Of a stretch of DNA of 64,000 nt, positions 53,151 to 60,981 are shown one piece after another. Made by a program: the position numbers and the translations under genes. Origin of the DNA: JAVBNH01 sp031551635. Its GTDB lineage: Bacteria; Bacillota; Clostridia; Oscillospirales; Acutalibacteraceae. The stretch's first letter is position 1; each line of letters opens with the position of its first letter. The stretch spans positions 124,001-188,000 of the forward strand of contig JAVBNH010000005.1 in NCBI GenBank assembly GCA_031551635.1, written 5' to 3'. The notes below the pieces were generated by a model. It had not been told where the DNA came from, searched no databases, and was given only the letters and a program-made list of their open reading frames with translations.

Positions 53151-53996
53151 TCATTCTGTTCCTGTTGTCACCGCTGCAGTCGTCGCGGTGGCGGTAGTCG
53201 TCACGGTTTTTGTTGTGGCTGCTTTGCTTTGCGTTGTCGCCGGCATTCCGGTTGTTTCAACCGCGCCGGTGCTCAGCGTAACATCGTAGTCTGACACTTT
53301 TACTCCGATATCCGATGTGGTGATGCTGCCGCTGAGAAATTCAGTGACCTCCCAGCCGGAAACAATCGTATTGTCAGAAAGACAAACCTCACTTTTAATC
53401 GCAAAACCAAATTCATCGTCAATCCATATATTCGCGTATTTTTGCAGCTTCCCGGCTGTGTCAAGCTGAGTCATGACATATTTTTTGCAGCTTCTGCCCG
53501 CGACAGTGTTTACCGAATCAAGCTTGACATTGCTCAGCGAAGCGAAATTCGGTGCAAGCTTCGAAATACTCATAAAACCTGACTCAAGCTCGCTCATCGA
53601 GGCATTCGCGATAATAACTCTCGTACCCTTCTTTGTTGCCGGGTAGAGCATATAGCTGTCAACGCTTGAGGCGACTTTTGTGTTGGTTGTGTAATAATTG
53701 AAAAAATCCGAGCCCTCAGCCTTTATGAGATATTTGTTATCAAGTCGAACCTCCGTAATAACCGAGGTTTGAGCGTTTTTCAAAAAGCTGTAGGTTATCT
53801 TGTAATTCGTTTTCCATGTGTCATTATCCGCAATAACATAAGCTTCACGCGTGGTTGTCTCGTCATATGAATGGGTTGGGCGTGTTTTTGTGTCCATAAT
53901 ACCTGGTATGCTTGGGTTATTCTCTTCGCCGCTGCAGGAAACAAAAGCAAATAGAACTATTATTGTAAAAAATAAATAAAAAATCCTCTTAATCAT
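53151..53996 (-). CDS. Lipoprotein with Thr-rich tail
   Basis: A lipoprotein by the lipobox FAFVSCSG. After a short linker (TRPTHSYDETTTREAY) comes a ~190-residue beta-rich domain (LLxxAE, AGRSCKKYVMTQLD, KYANIWIDDEFGFAI) of the type seen in outer-surface sensor lipoproteins, and a Thr/Ala-rich end. ATG 53996 is the start that gives a proper signal peptide; the ribosome site is weak. Element A copy 8 is 54 bases upstream. Function unknown. Confidence 0.65.
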   Translation of the reverse strand: MIKRIFYLFFTIIVLFAFVSCSGEENNPSIPGIMDTKTRPTHSYDETTTREAYVIADNDTWKTNYKITYSFLKNAQTSVITEVRLDNKYLIKAEGSDFFNYYTTNTKVASSVDSYMLYPATKKGTRVIIANASMSELESGFMSISKLAPNFASLSNVKLDSVNTVAGRSCKKYVMTQLDTAGKLQKYANIWIDDEFGFAIKSEVCLSDNTIVSGWEVTEFLSGSITTSDIGVKVSDYDVTLSTGAVETTGMPATTQSKAATTKTVTTTATATTAAVTTGTE

Positions 53997-54050
53997 GAGT
54001 ATGCGGTATTTTCCGTAAAAAACACCTACCGCCTTTCGTTGTTTTGAAGC

Positions 54051-54104
54051 ACACAACCCAAGTCTTGTTTTTTATTGAGCTTTCAGCTCATTAAGGTACT
54101 AAAA
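54051..54104 (-). repeat. Interspersed palindromic element A, copy 8 (partial)
   Basis: Minus strand: TTAGTACCTTAATGAGCTGA, perfect small hairpin TGAGCT-GAA-AGCTCA, then GGGTTGTG, after which the long palindrome is lost. Its TTAG gives the TAG stop of yafQ. Confidence 0.7.
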
Positions 54105-54371
54105 CAAGTCGCTATGTGTCCCGGTTCTAGTCAAATACAAAATTATGTCATCAGCGGATATTTCATATACTAATAACCAGTCAGGAGTGATATGACATTC
54201 ACGACATCCTGAGTATCTGCCTTTTAAGGGATGATCCTTGTATAATTCATTAAGAACTTCACCATTTGACAGTTTCTTAATTACTGAAGTCAAGAGTTCT
54301 ATTTGATAACCTCGTTTCACTGCTAACTTAACATCTTTCTGGAATCTTGTGGTAGGTCTTATAATGTACAT
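54099..54371 (-). CDS. yafQ: YafQ-type mRNA interferase toxin
   Basis: Cuts mRNA on translating ribosomes. 90 residues, with the full active-site pattern of YafQ: H47, CRECHITPDW (H60, D64), and RTGTHSDLF (H86, F90). It overlaps the antitoxin gene by one base. The stop lies in element A copy 8. Growth arrest under stress is inferred from family. Confidence 0.9.
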   Translation of the reverse strand: MYIIRPTTRFQKDVKLAVKRGYQIELLTSVIKKLSNGEVLNELYKDHPLKGRYSGCRECHITPDWLLVYEISADDIILYLTRTGTHSDLF

Positions 54372-54646
54372 TAAGATAGCAGCTCCCTCATCATTTGGTC
54401 AACATCCTTAAAGGATTTACCGAATGCAGGATTCTTTTTCATTTGCTCTACTTCTTCTAATGCTTCAACTGTATCAATGTTAGGTACTTCCATAGAAACA
54501 TCGAAGGGTAATTTTTGCTGACGAACCATTATTTTTGCAAAAACATTAATTGCGGAAGTCATTGTCAAACCTAAATCATTGCAAAGACAGTCAAAATCCC
54601 GTTTTAGATTTTCGTCCATAGGGACATTGATATAAGTCTGCGCCAT
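54371..54646 (-). CDS. dinJ: DinJ/RelB-type antitoxin
   Basis: 91 residues. The N-terminal part is a ribbon-helix-helix DNA binder (TYINVPMDENLKRDF, LGLTMTSAINVFAK), the C-terminal part wraps the toxin. It precedes yafQ with coupled reading. The promoter has a palindrome it could bind (54724-54735). Confidence 0.88.
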   Translation of the reverse strand: MAQTYINVPMDENLKRDFDCLCNDLGLTMTSAINVFAKIMVRQQKLPFDVSMEVPNIDTVEALEEVEQMKKNPAFGKSFKDVDQMMRELLS

Positions 54647-54708
54647 AATATCACTCCTTGGCTTCAGATATTTTGTTGAGGAATTAAACTCAAAATCTTC
54701 CCACTATC

Positions 54709-54737
54709 ATTATGAGATAAAACGACAATTTTGTCAA
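54709..54737 (-). promoter_or_regulatory. dinJ-yafQ promoter with overlapping palindrome
   Basis: Minus strand TTGACA (54732-54737), 17 bases, CATAAT (54709-54714). The perfect palindrome GACAATTTTGTC (54724-54735) overlaps the -35 and is a likely autorepression site. Confidence 0.72.
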
Positions 54738-54868
54738 TTGTTAAAAGGTTATAAAACGGTAAAATCTTTTCTTTTTTTTGATAATTATAACCAAAGCGAA
54801 AAAAAACGGAATAATTATTATCACAAAAGCAAAAGATATTATAAATCATAAAAAGGAAGATGATTAAT

Positions 54869-55330
54869 ATGGGAAAAAAGAAACAAGAGCAAACACCGAT
54901 TGAGAAGCAGTACAGTGAAATCACAAAAAAATCAACGCCGAACTCCAAAAAGCTTTCAAACACACTAAAAGCCTTTACAGTCGGAGGTCTGATTTGCGTC
55001 GCAGGAGAGGTTATGACCTATTATCTCGGTAAAACCAATCTATCCTCGGACACAATTAAAGCAGCGGTGCCGATTTTTCTAATAATAATAACCGCCGCGC
55101 TGACAGGGCTGGGGCTTTTCGGAAAGCTCGCGAAACATGCCGGAGCCGGAACCTTTGTGCCAATTACAGGCTTCGCAAATTCGATAGTCTCTCCCGCGAT
55201 GGATTATCAAAGCGAGGGCAGGGTTTTCGGAACCGGCGCGAAAATGTTCACCATTGCGGGGCCGGTCATAGCTTACGGCTGCTCTGCTGCGACCGTTTTC
55301 GGGCTAATTTATTATTTCTTCATCAAATAA
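54869..55330 (+). CDS. spoVAC: Stage V sporulation protein AC
   Basis: Membrane component of the dipicolinate channel in the spore inner membrane. 153 residues; PNSKKLSNTLKAFTVGGLIC and the block FVPITGFANSIVSPAMDYQS are diagnostic. Four membrane segments. AAGGA precedes ATG 54869 by 11 bases. spoVAD follows 32 bases later. No clear sigma-G promoter was identified. Confidence 0.92.
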   Translation: MGKKKQEQTPIEKQYSEITKKSTPNSKKLSNTLKAFTVGGLICVAGEVMTYYLGKTNLSSDTIKAAVPIFLIIITAALTGLGLFGKLAKHAGAGTFVPITGFANSIVSPAMDYQSEGRVFGTGAKMFTIAGPVIAYGCSAATVFGLIYYFFIK

Positions 55331-55362
55331 TTAAGTAACTATTGCGAAAAGGAGTGAATGCT

Positions 55363-56382
55363 TTGGCGTTTAAAAAAGGTGAGTTCGTTCTGACGCTTGA
55401 GTCGAAACCATCAATAATTTCAAGCGCAGGTGTTGTCGGGAAAAATGAGAGCGAGGGACCTCTCGCAGAAGAATTTGACTACTGCTACAGCAGCGATAAA
55501 ATCAACAATAAGGAGACCTTTGAGCAGGGGGAAAGCGAGCTGCTCAAGGACGCAGTCACGAGAGCAATAGAAAAATCCGCCATTTTGAAAAAAGATATTG
55601 ATATAATTTTTTCGGGAGACCTGCTATATGAGAGTATCGCAACAACCTTCGGGATAAAAGATTTTGAAATACCCTTTGCGGGGGTTTTCGGCGCCTGCTC
55701 AACGATGGCGCTAACGCTTGCACTCGCGGGGATTTTCTGCGATTCGGGCGCGGCAAAATACGCTCTCGCCTCGACCTCCTCTCATTTTTGCACGGCTGAA
55801 AGACAGTTCCGTTTTCCTCTCGAGTACGGCGGTCAGCGCAGCCCGAGCGCCCAGAGAACAGTAACAGGCGCAGGTGCGGCTTTGCTTGGCGCTCATTCGG
55901 CGCTGCTGCCCTATGTCGAGGCGGTGATGTTCGGCAAAATCACGGATTTCGGTATAAAGGATGTGGCAAATATGGGGGCGGCGATGGCGCCCGCAGCGGC
56001 AGATACGATTTCGAGATTTCTCAGTGACACAGGCACAAAGCCGGAGGATTATTCATTGATTCTCACCGGAGACCTCGGAAGCGTGGGAACGTCTTTGCTT
56101 AAGGAGCTATTGAAAACAAAGCATAATATTGACCTGAGCGAAAACCATGCTGACTGCGGAAATATGATTTTTTACGAGGAGCAGGACACGCATGCGGGAG
56201 GGAGCGGCTGCGGCTGCTCGGCAAGCGTTTTCTGCACGAAGATTCTCAAGGATATACGGCTCGGCAATCTGAAAAGCGTGCTTTTTGTCGGCACAGGTGC
56301 GCTAATGTCCCCGATATCGACCCAGCAAAAATCGACAATTCCCGGTGTAGCTCATGCCGTGCTTGTAAAAAGCGATATATAA
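55363..56382 (+). CDS. spoVAD: Stage V sporulation protein AD
   Basis: Dipicolinate-binding soluble component of SpoVA with a thiolase-like fold, cytoplasmic face of the spore membrane. 339 residues: FGACSTMALTLALAGIF near the centre, TGDLGSVGTSLLKELL, and GGSGCGCSASVFCT. The start is TTG 55363, 8 bases after AAAGGAG; the other in-frame TTG at 55342 overlaps that site. No spoVAE follows; instead a tandem repeat and a 58-residue ORF. Confidence 0.9.
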   Translation: MAFKKGEFVLTLESKPSIISSAGVVGKNESEGPLAEEFDYCYSSDKINNKETFEQGESELLKDAVTRAIEKSAILKKDIDIIFSGDLLYESIATTFGIKDFEIPFAGVFGACSTMALTLALAGIFCDSGAAKYALASTSSHFCTAERQFRFPLEYGGQRSPSAQRTVTGAGAALLGAHSALLPYVEAVMFGKITDFGIKDVANMGAAMAPAAADTISRFLSDTGTKPEDYSLILTGDLGSVGTSLLKELLKTKHNIDLSENHADCGNMIFYEEQDTHAGGSGCGCSASVFCTKILKDIRLGNLKSVLFVGTGALMSPISTQQKSTIPGVAHAVLVKSDI

Positions 56383-56402
56383 TATTGTAAAAGATGAGGT
56401 AA

Positions 56403-56592
56403 GTTTGAAAACTTGTTTTTCAAAAGGTTTTGTGCCTTTTAAACAAAATAAATTCAGGACACATTAGCTAAATATTGACTGAAAGGTATGGTCATAGGTT
56501 TGAAAAACTTGTTTTTCAAAAGGTTTTGTGACTTTTAAGCAAAATAAATTTATGACACATTAGCTCAATATTGACTGAAAGGTAAGGTCATA
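56403..56592 (+). repeat. Leader element C, tandem duplication of 95 bp
   Basis: Two copies, 56403-56497 and 56498-56592. Each holds a small hairpin (GAAAA-CTTGT-TTTTC), an AAAAGG/CCTTTT pairing (perfect in the first copy only) and ends ATTGACTGAAAGGTxxGGTC, which serves as the ribosome site of the next ORF in copy 2. Confidence 0.8.
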
Positions 56593-56595
56593 TAT

Positions 56596-56772
56596 ATGAA
56601 ACTCAAAACAAAGAAGCTTATCAAGGATTTTTCGCTGGTGAGCAAGGCGGGTAAGCTGGTTTACCTGATGAATACCTTGCAAAATATGGTTGTTGCGCTG
56701 ACGGTGGTTTTTGTCGCCATACGCTTCATTCTTTGCCTTATAAATCCTGATGAGAAAAATAAACAGGCTTGA
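56596..56772 (+). CDS. Small membrane protein, 58 residues
   Basis: MKLKTKKLIKDFSLVSKAGK, then a hydrophobic helix (MVVALTVVFVAIRFILCLI) and a short polar end (NPDEKNKQA). GAAAGGTAAGG is 11-15 bases upstream. It lies after spoVAD and the duplicated leader and before a strong terminator. Not SpoVAE (too short and no similarity). Possibly a spore or membrane peptide; function unknown. Confidence 0.62.
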   Translation: MKLKTKKLIKDFSLVSKAGKLVYLMNTLQNMVVALTVVFVAIRFILCLINPDEKNKQA

Positions 56773-56785
56773 ACAATTACGACGC

Positions 56786-56817
56786 AAAAAGCCGCGAAAC
56801 TTGTCGCGGCTTTTTTT
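56786..56817 (+). terminator. Terminator after the 58-residue ORF
   Basis: AAAAAGCCGCGA, 6-base loop, TCGCGGCTTTTTTT: a 12-bp stem with U-run. Confidence 0.88.
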
Positions 56818-56854
56818 GGGAGTGAATGAAAAAGTGTGATGAAATTATACTTTA

Positions 56855-57010
56855 TACTAATCACTGATAAAAAACGTTAAAAATTTGCGAGGATTTTTTG
56901 CGTTTAACAAGGATGCAGACGCAGACGGGCTGCCGCCCGTTAAGGAGAAAAACGCAGTAAAACACAAAAAAGACCGTAAATATACAATGTTTTTTTATCA
57001 GTGGTTAGTA
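56855..57010 (+). mobile_element. MITE-like element B, copy 2 (156 bp)
   Basis: Begins TACTAATCACTGATAAAAAA and ends with the near-complement TTTTATCAGTGGTTAGTA. Internal hairpin ACGGGC-TGCC-GCCCGT. Same length as copy 1 at 28177-28332, reverse relative orientation. No coding capacity. Confidence 0.78.
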
Positions 57011-57220
57011 TTATATATCAAAATATGCCTTGAGCCTTTCGGCTGAAAGCTTAAGCTCAAAGGGCTTTTTACGCTTTTTTATTGCCTTTTGAAAAACAGG
57101 CGGATATTCGGCGGTCTTGAAACCCTCAAATCTTGCTTTTTCATTGACCGCGGCAGCGCCGCACAAGGGGCAGATTGTATACTCCTCGCCCAAATCAACA
57201 TTGCATTCAACGCATCTCAT
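57011..57220 (-). CDS. Small zinc-ribbon protein (DUF6320-like)
   Basis: 69 residues: CVECNVDLGEEYTICPLCG forms a zinc ribbon, then FKTAEYPPVFQKAIKKRKKP. Proteins of this type often follow an alcohol acetyltransferase, as here. GTGAGGAA precedes ATG by 7 bases. Function unknown. Confidence 0.6.
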   Translation of the reverse strand: MRCVECNVDLGEEYTICPLCGAAAVNEKARFEGFKTAEYPPVFQKAIKKRKKPFELKLSAERLKAYFDI

Positions 57221-57274
57221 TACAAATTCCTCACTTGCTATTAAAAAATTTCGGTAATATTCTCAAAAAATCGC

Positions 57275-57312
57275 AACGCGAATCCCACACCCTGTATCCT
57301 GTACCCTGTTTC
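57275..57312. repeat. Short imperfect CCTGT-type tandem repeat
   Basis: CCCTGTATCCTGTACCCTGT followed by TTCCTGG. Reminiscent of, but not the same as, the heptamer repeat near araD. Confidence 0.5.
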
Positions 57313-57323
57313 CTGGAACCTTT

Positions 57324-57345
57324 AAATGATGATTCATCATCATTT
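57324..57345. repeat. Perfect hairpin overlapping the acyltransferase stop codon
   Basis: AAATGATGA, TTCA, TCATCATTT, overlapping the first bases of the TAA stop of the acyltransferase. No U-run; similar in design to the hairpin at 16784-16810. Confidence 0.55.
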
Positions 57346-58618
57346 AGACAGGGTTTGGAGATTCAATTCTCACCCGGATTCCCTGAGCGGACAGGCTTGT
57401 GAAAAATTCTTTATACAGAGCACTATCACTGTTTGCAGTGGAAAAACAGATGCATAAATGCCCGTTTACTCCGATTCCGGCGCAGAAGGTAGTCAATCCG
57501 TACTTTCGCGGGTCGCCGCCGATAAGTTCATAACGCTCAATTTTTTCACTCATGACCTCTGGAAGTGTAATATTTCCAAGGTTTGACAGCATCAGTGATA
57601 CAATACGCTGGTGGGTCTTTTTTTGGATTTGCAAAAGTCCCGGCTTTTTGATAAAAAACGGAATAATTCTCAGATACGTCTTTTCGGTCAGGGCATAAGT
57701 TTTGTTTAAAAATGACTGTATATTCTCTTTTGTAATTTTATTCTTCAGCTGTCCTTCAACAACCTTGCAAATCTCTTCTATAGAGCAGTCGCGTCTACCC
57801 TGCGGGTTAAATTCTATAGGGACATGGGTTGAAAAATTCCGCAGAGTATCTGTGTCAAAATACTTCCTCATATTTAGAGGTATCGCGATGCTAATAGTCT
57901 CATTTATCGCTTTATCGGAAATTCGAATAATAGAATGAATCAGAACTGCCGCGAGGTATTCAGTAATCGTCAAGCCGTATTGCCTGCCCTTTTCCTTGAC
58001 CTCGTCTGACGGCATAAAGCCCAGAACATGCTTAACATAATTCTTTTCAAGCACCAATGGCATCTGATAAGCCTTTGCCCGCTCAAGCTCCGGCAGCTTT
58101 TCCTTTGTGTGATAACGCACATAAGCATTCTCGGATTCTGTAGGTGTCGGCGTTTCATTAGGGTGCATTATACCCTCACATTTTGAGGTATCAGTCCCGC
58201 TGAGGGTCAAATAGTGCGCGGTAATCGCATTTAAAAACCGCAGAAGCCCTGTTCCGTCACAGAGCACATGTGAGGCTTCAAGGCTTATTCTTCTTTTATA
58301 GTATAAAACATGGAATTCAGGTGAGCCGTCCTTACCGAACCATTGAGGCAGAGCAGGAACCTCCCTTTCCATGCATATTTCCGGCATGGAATACGTCTTC
58401 TCAAGATATGCCCAAAAAAAGCCTTTTCTTAATCTCTGGGTAAAGCTTGGAAAACGCGGCAGAAGCTCAAAAACAGCGCGGCGCAGTAGAACAGGGTCAA
58501 CCTCACCCTCCTTGAGAACCACTGACAGTCTTATTATCCGCGAGGAATTATTAGTATTAAGCGATGTGAACATTATTGCCGCGGTGTCGGTTTTCATCCA
58601 CTCATATTTTTTTTTCAT
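57344..58618 (-). CDS. Alcohol acetyltransferase/condensation-like acyltransferase
   Basis: Moves an acyl group from CoA to an acceptor, by family. 424 residues; the catalytic HxxxDG is seen as SHVLCDGTGLLRF, and the C-terminal part has the NMRKYF and PIEFNP regions of AATase/BAHD-like proteins. ATG 58618 follows AGGAGATATA, where the AG comes from the end of element A copy 9. The longer open frame is the repeat. Located upstream of the DUF6320-like zinc ribbon. Substrate unknown. Confidence 0.75.
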   Translation of the reverse strand: MKKKYEWMKTDTAAIMFTSLNTNNSSRIIRLSVVLKEGEVDPVLLRRAVFELLPRFPSFTQRLRKGFFWAYLEKTYSMPEICMEREVPALPQWFGKDGSPEFHVLYYKRRISLEASHVLCDGTGLLRFLNAITAHYLTLSGTDTSKCEGIMHPNETPTPTESENAYVRYHTKEKLPELERAKAYQMPLVLEKNYVKHVLGFMPSDEVKEKGRQYGLTITEYLAAVLIHSIIRISDKAINETISIAIPLNMRKYFDTDTLRNFSTHVPIEFNPQGRRDCSIEEICKVVEGQLKNKITKENIQSFLNKTYALTEKTYLRIIPFFIKKPGLLQIQKKTHQRIVSLMLSNLGNITLPEVMSEKIERYELIGGDPRKYGLTTFCAGIGVNGHLCICFSTANSDSALYKEFFTSLSAQGIRVRIESPNPV

Positions 58619-58626
58619 TATATCTC

Positions 58627-58704
58627 CTAACGTGGGCTTGGCTTGCCAAGCCCACAACCCAGAACTTGTTTTTTAATTGAGCTTTCAGCCCATTAAGTTA
58701 CTAA
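58627..58704 (-). repeat. Interspersed palindromic element A, copy 9
   Basis: Minus strand: TTAGTAACTTAATGGGCTGA, hairpin TGGGCT-GAA-AGCTCA, and the perfect 10-bp palindrome, ending GTTAG. Its final AG helps form the ribosome site of the acyltransferase. Confidence 0.85.
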
Positions 58705-58708
58705 AAAA

Positions 58709-60154
58709 TCAATCGTTCATATTAACAATGGCTTCATTTATGTCAACCTCACCCTTGTCGAGTCCCAGTTCCGCCGCAACAGCTAATGTTTTTTCTTTTC
58801 CAAGATTATAAATAAAGAAAATTGATGCAGCCATAATTACCCCGCCTATCAGCAGCAGAATAATTGCTGAATTTTTTATATTAAGAGCCGTTTGCGCAGT
58901 CTGATTCGCGCCGAGAGTTTCGTCATAGCCTATCGAGCTGAGCACAAAAGCAATAAGCGTTGAGGCGAGGGCATAGGCAAATTTTCTGATCATAGAGTAA
59001 ACCGCGAAAATACTTGCCTCGTCACGGCTTCCGGTCGTGTACTGCTGATAGTCGATACAGTCGGATATTATAGCCCATGTCAGCAAAGTAAACGCGCCAG
59101 CGCCGGTGTTGACAAACATCATGCAGACTATATAAAAAACCGCCCCGTTTGTCCCGATTGGAACTATAAGCATAACAATACATGTGACAATACTCACCAG
59201 AACAGGTATTCCGACAGCGAGCTTTTTACCGATTTTCTTCGCGATTTTACCGATAAAAAGCACTCCGAACGCCATTGGTACATAAGAAGCGATATTAGCT
59301 AAAGGCAGTATATTCGACGCACGGAAATAGCACTGGAAAACGTAGGCTGTAGTCGTCTGCGAGGACATAAAAAACATCAGGCTGGCAAGTGTCGCGATAC
59401 ACATAGCCATAAACGGGCGGTTTTTCAAGCAATCTCGCAGAACCTGTAAATATCCGATTTTTATCAGGTTTTTCGGCGGCTCAACCCTTTCCTCGGGCAG
59501 AGTGCGAAGCAAGGTAAACGCTGTGAAGCCGACAATCGAAATCACGACTGCGAGATAGATAAAACGGTTTCCCAGCAGCATATCGTTTTCGTCATAAACC
59601 AGAAACGGAACAAGCATTATCAATGCACCTGCGGCAATTCCGCCGATATTTCTCCAAGTCGAGAGGGCAATCCGCTCGTTCTGCTTCGCCGTTATTGTCG
59701 AATGCATCGCGCCGTAAGGCACGTTGACCATAGTATAGCAGGTGTCCCAGACGAAATACATCACAATGAGCATTATATATCTCAAAGTCATATTGATGTC
59801 CTTAAAAGGTAAAAAAACAAGCGCACCGGTGATACAGAAGCCTATCGAGCCGATTTTTATCCAGGGCTTGTACTTGCTTTTATCGCTCAGCCTGATGCGG
59901 TCTATCAACGCGCCCAGGACAAGGTCACTCACAGCGTCCCAGGTCTTGAGAAAAAACACAATTACGCCGAACTGAGCCATAGGAATTCCGACATATTGGG
60001 TGTAAAAAACAATCAGATAATTGGTGACCAGCGAAAAAGTCAGATAACAGCCGAAATCACCCATTGCATAACCGATTTTATCTCTGAGTGAAAAAGGAGG
60101 CAGATTCAGTTTCATTAAAACCGCAACGCGGTATAAAAATCGCTTAATACGCAT
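58709..60154 (-). CDS. GPH-family sugar transporter (MFS)
   Basis: Sodium- or proton-linked symporter for glycosides, pentosides or hexuronides. 12 membrane segments, with the family pattern KIGYAMGDFGCYLTFSLVTN and LGALIDRIRLSDKSKYKPWI. Start unsure: ATG 60154 or ATG 60115, neither with a strong site. Divergent from a TetR regulator, which may control it. The neighbouring sugar genes do not name its substrate. Confidence 0.85.
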   Translation of the reverse strand: MRIKRFLYRVAVLMKLNLPPFSLRDKIGYAMGDFGCYLTFSLVTNYLIVFYTQYVGIPMAQFGVIVFFLKTWDAVSDLVLGALIDRIRLSDKSKYKPWIKIGSIGFCITGALVFLPFKDINMTLRYIMLIVMYFVWDTCYTMVNVPYGAMHSTITAKQNERIALSTWRNIGGIAAGALIMLVPFLVYDENDMLLGNRFIYLAVVISIVGFTAFTLLRTLPEERVEPPKNLIKIGYLQVLRDCLKNRPFMAMCIATLASLMFFMSSQTTTAYVFQCYFRASNILPLANIASYVPMAFGVLFIGKIAKKIGKKLAVGIPVLVSIVTCIVMLIVPIGTNGAVFYIVCMMFVNTGAGAFTLLTWAIISDCIDYQQYTTGSRDEASIFAVYSMIRKFAYALASTLIAFVLSSIGYDETLGANQTAQTALNIKNSAIILLLIGGVIMAASIFFIYNLGKEKTLAVAAELGLDKGEVDINEAIVNMND

Positions 60155-60238
60155 TGAAACAATAATCTATTTTGCACGGTACCGCTACCTTTCATAGTAT
60201 TTTTCAAACTATACTCATTTACCATTTCTAAATTTTAA

Positions 60239-60267
60239 TTGACTGTAGTATAATAATTTACTATAAT
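60239..60267 (+). promoter_or_regulatory. TetR gene promoter with inverted repeat
   Basis: TTGACT (60239-60244), exactly 17 bases, TATAAT (60262-60267). TAGTA and TACTA flank an 8-base centre in the spacer, a possible operator for the regulator. Confidence 0.75.
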
Positions 60268-60417
60268 TGATTATACCGACAGTAAAAAACGTTGTCAATT
60301 TCTAATTTTTCAAAAATGTAAAATAATTGACATTTACGAAAAAGAGTAAACATATTGATAAATTCTGTACCAATGTGTGAATATTATTTGAACATAAACT
60401 ATGAAAAGGTGATTATT

Positions 60418-60972
60418 TTGTCTGATTTAAGGGTTGAAAAAACAAAAAAGGCTATTTTGAACGCTTACATGGAGCTGCGTACAAAAAAGCCTCTGGATAA
60501 AATTACAATTAAAGAATTATGCGAAAAGGCTGTAATCAGCAAACAGACTTTTTATCTGCATTATTCCGATATTTACAGCCTTTGCGGTGAAATTGAGGAT
60601 AATGCGATTAACGAAATTTTCAAAACCTTTGACAAGCCCGAAGCGATTGCCGCAGATTACAAAGCATTCATAAATGAGCTAATAAGCCTGAGCTACAGCC
60701 TTGTTTCGACAATGAATTACATATTCTGCGACACGCGGCGGCCGATTATAATTGACAAATATGAAAAAAAGATTATAGCTTTGCTGGTGAGAGCCTTCCC
60801 TGAATTCGGGACGAATATCCGCCTTCAGGCAACTCTGACATACATTATTCACGGCACCTACAACACCTTCATGCGCTACTTAAAAACCTCTCCGAAGGAA
60901 TCGATTGCAGTGCTTGTCAGCATAAACGAGCTGATTGCCGAAAACCTAGGTGAGCTGAAAAAGAGTGCATAG
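60418..60972 (+). CDS. TetR/AcrR-family regulator
   Basis: About 184 residues. The helix-turn-helix is seen in ITIKELCEKAVISKQTFYLH, and the C-terminal helical ligand domain follows. TTG 60418 is used because AAAAGGTG is 8 bases upstream; ATG codons further up have no site. It is divergent from the sugar transporter and probably its repressor. The ligand is unknown. Confidence 0.82.
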   Translation: MSDLRVEKTKKAILNAYMELRTKKPLDKITIKELCEKAVISKQTFYLHYSDIYSLCGEIEDNAINEIFKTFDKPEAIAADYKAFINELISLSYSLVSTMNYIFCDTRRPIIIDKYEKKIIALLVRAFPEFGTNIRLQATLTYIIHGTYNTFMRYLKTSPKESIAVLVSINELIAENLGELKKSA

Positions 60973-60981
60973 TCACATCTG

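Noticed and set aside
54664..54963. Minus-strand 99-codon frame
   Set aside because: Covers the dinJ promoter and spoVAC start region, Phe/Cys-rich low-complexity, no ribosome site.
58619..58657. Longer N-terminus of the acyltransferase
   Set aside because: Repeat-derived residues; AGGAG supports ATG 58618.
15283..58704. CRISPR array, suggested by the CARF gene and repeats
   Set aside because: The repeats are dispersed singly, not spaced by regular unique spacers, and no cas genes were seen.
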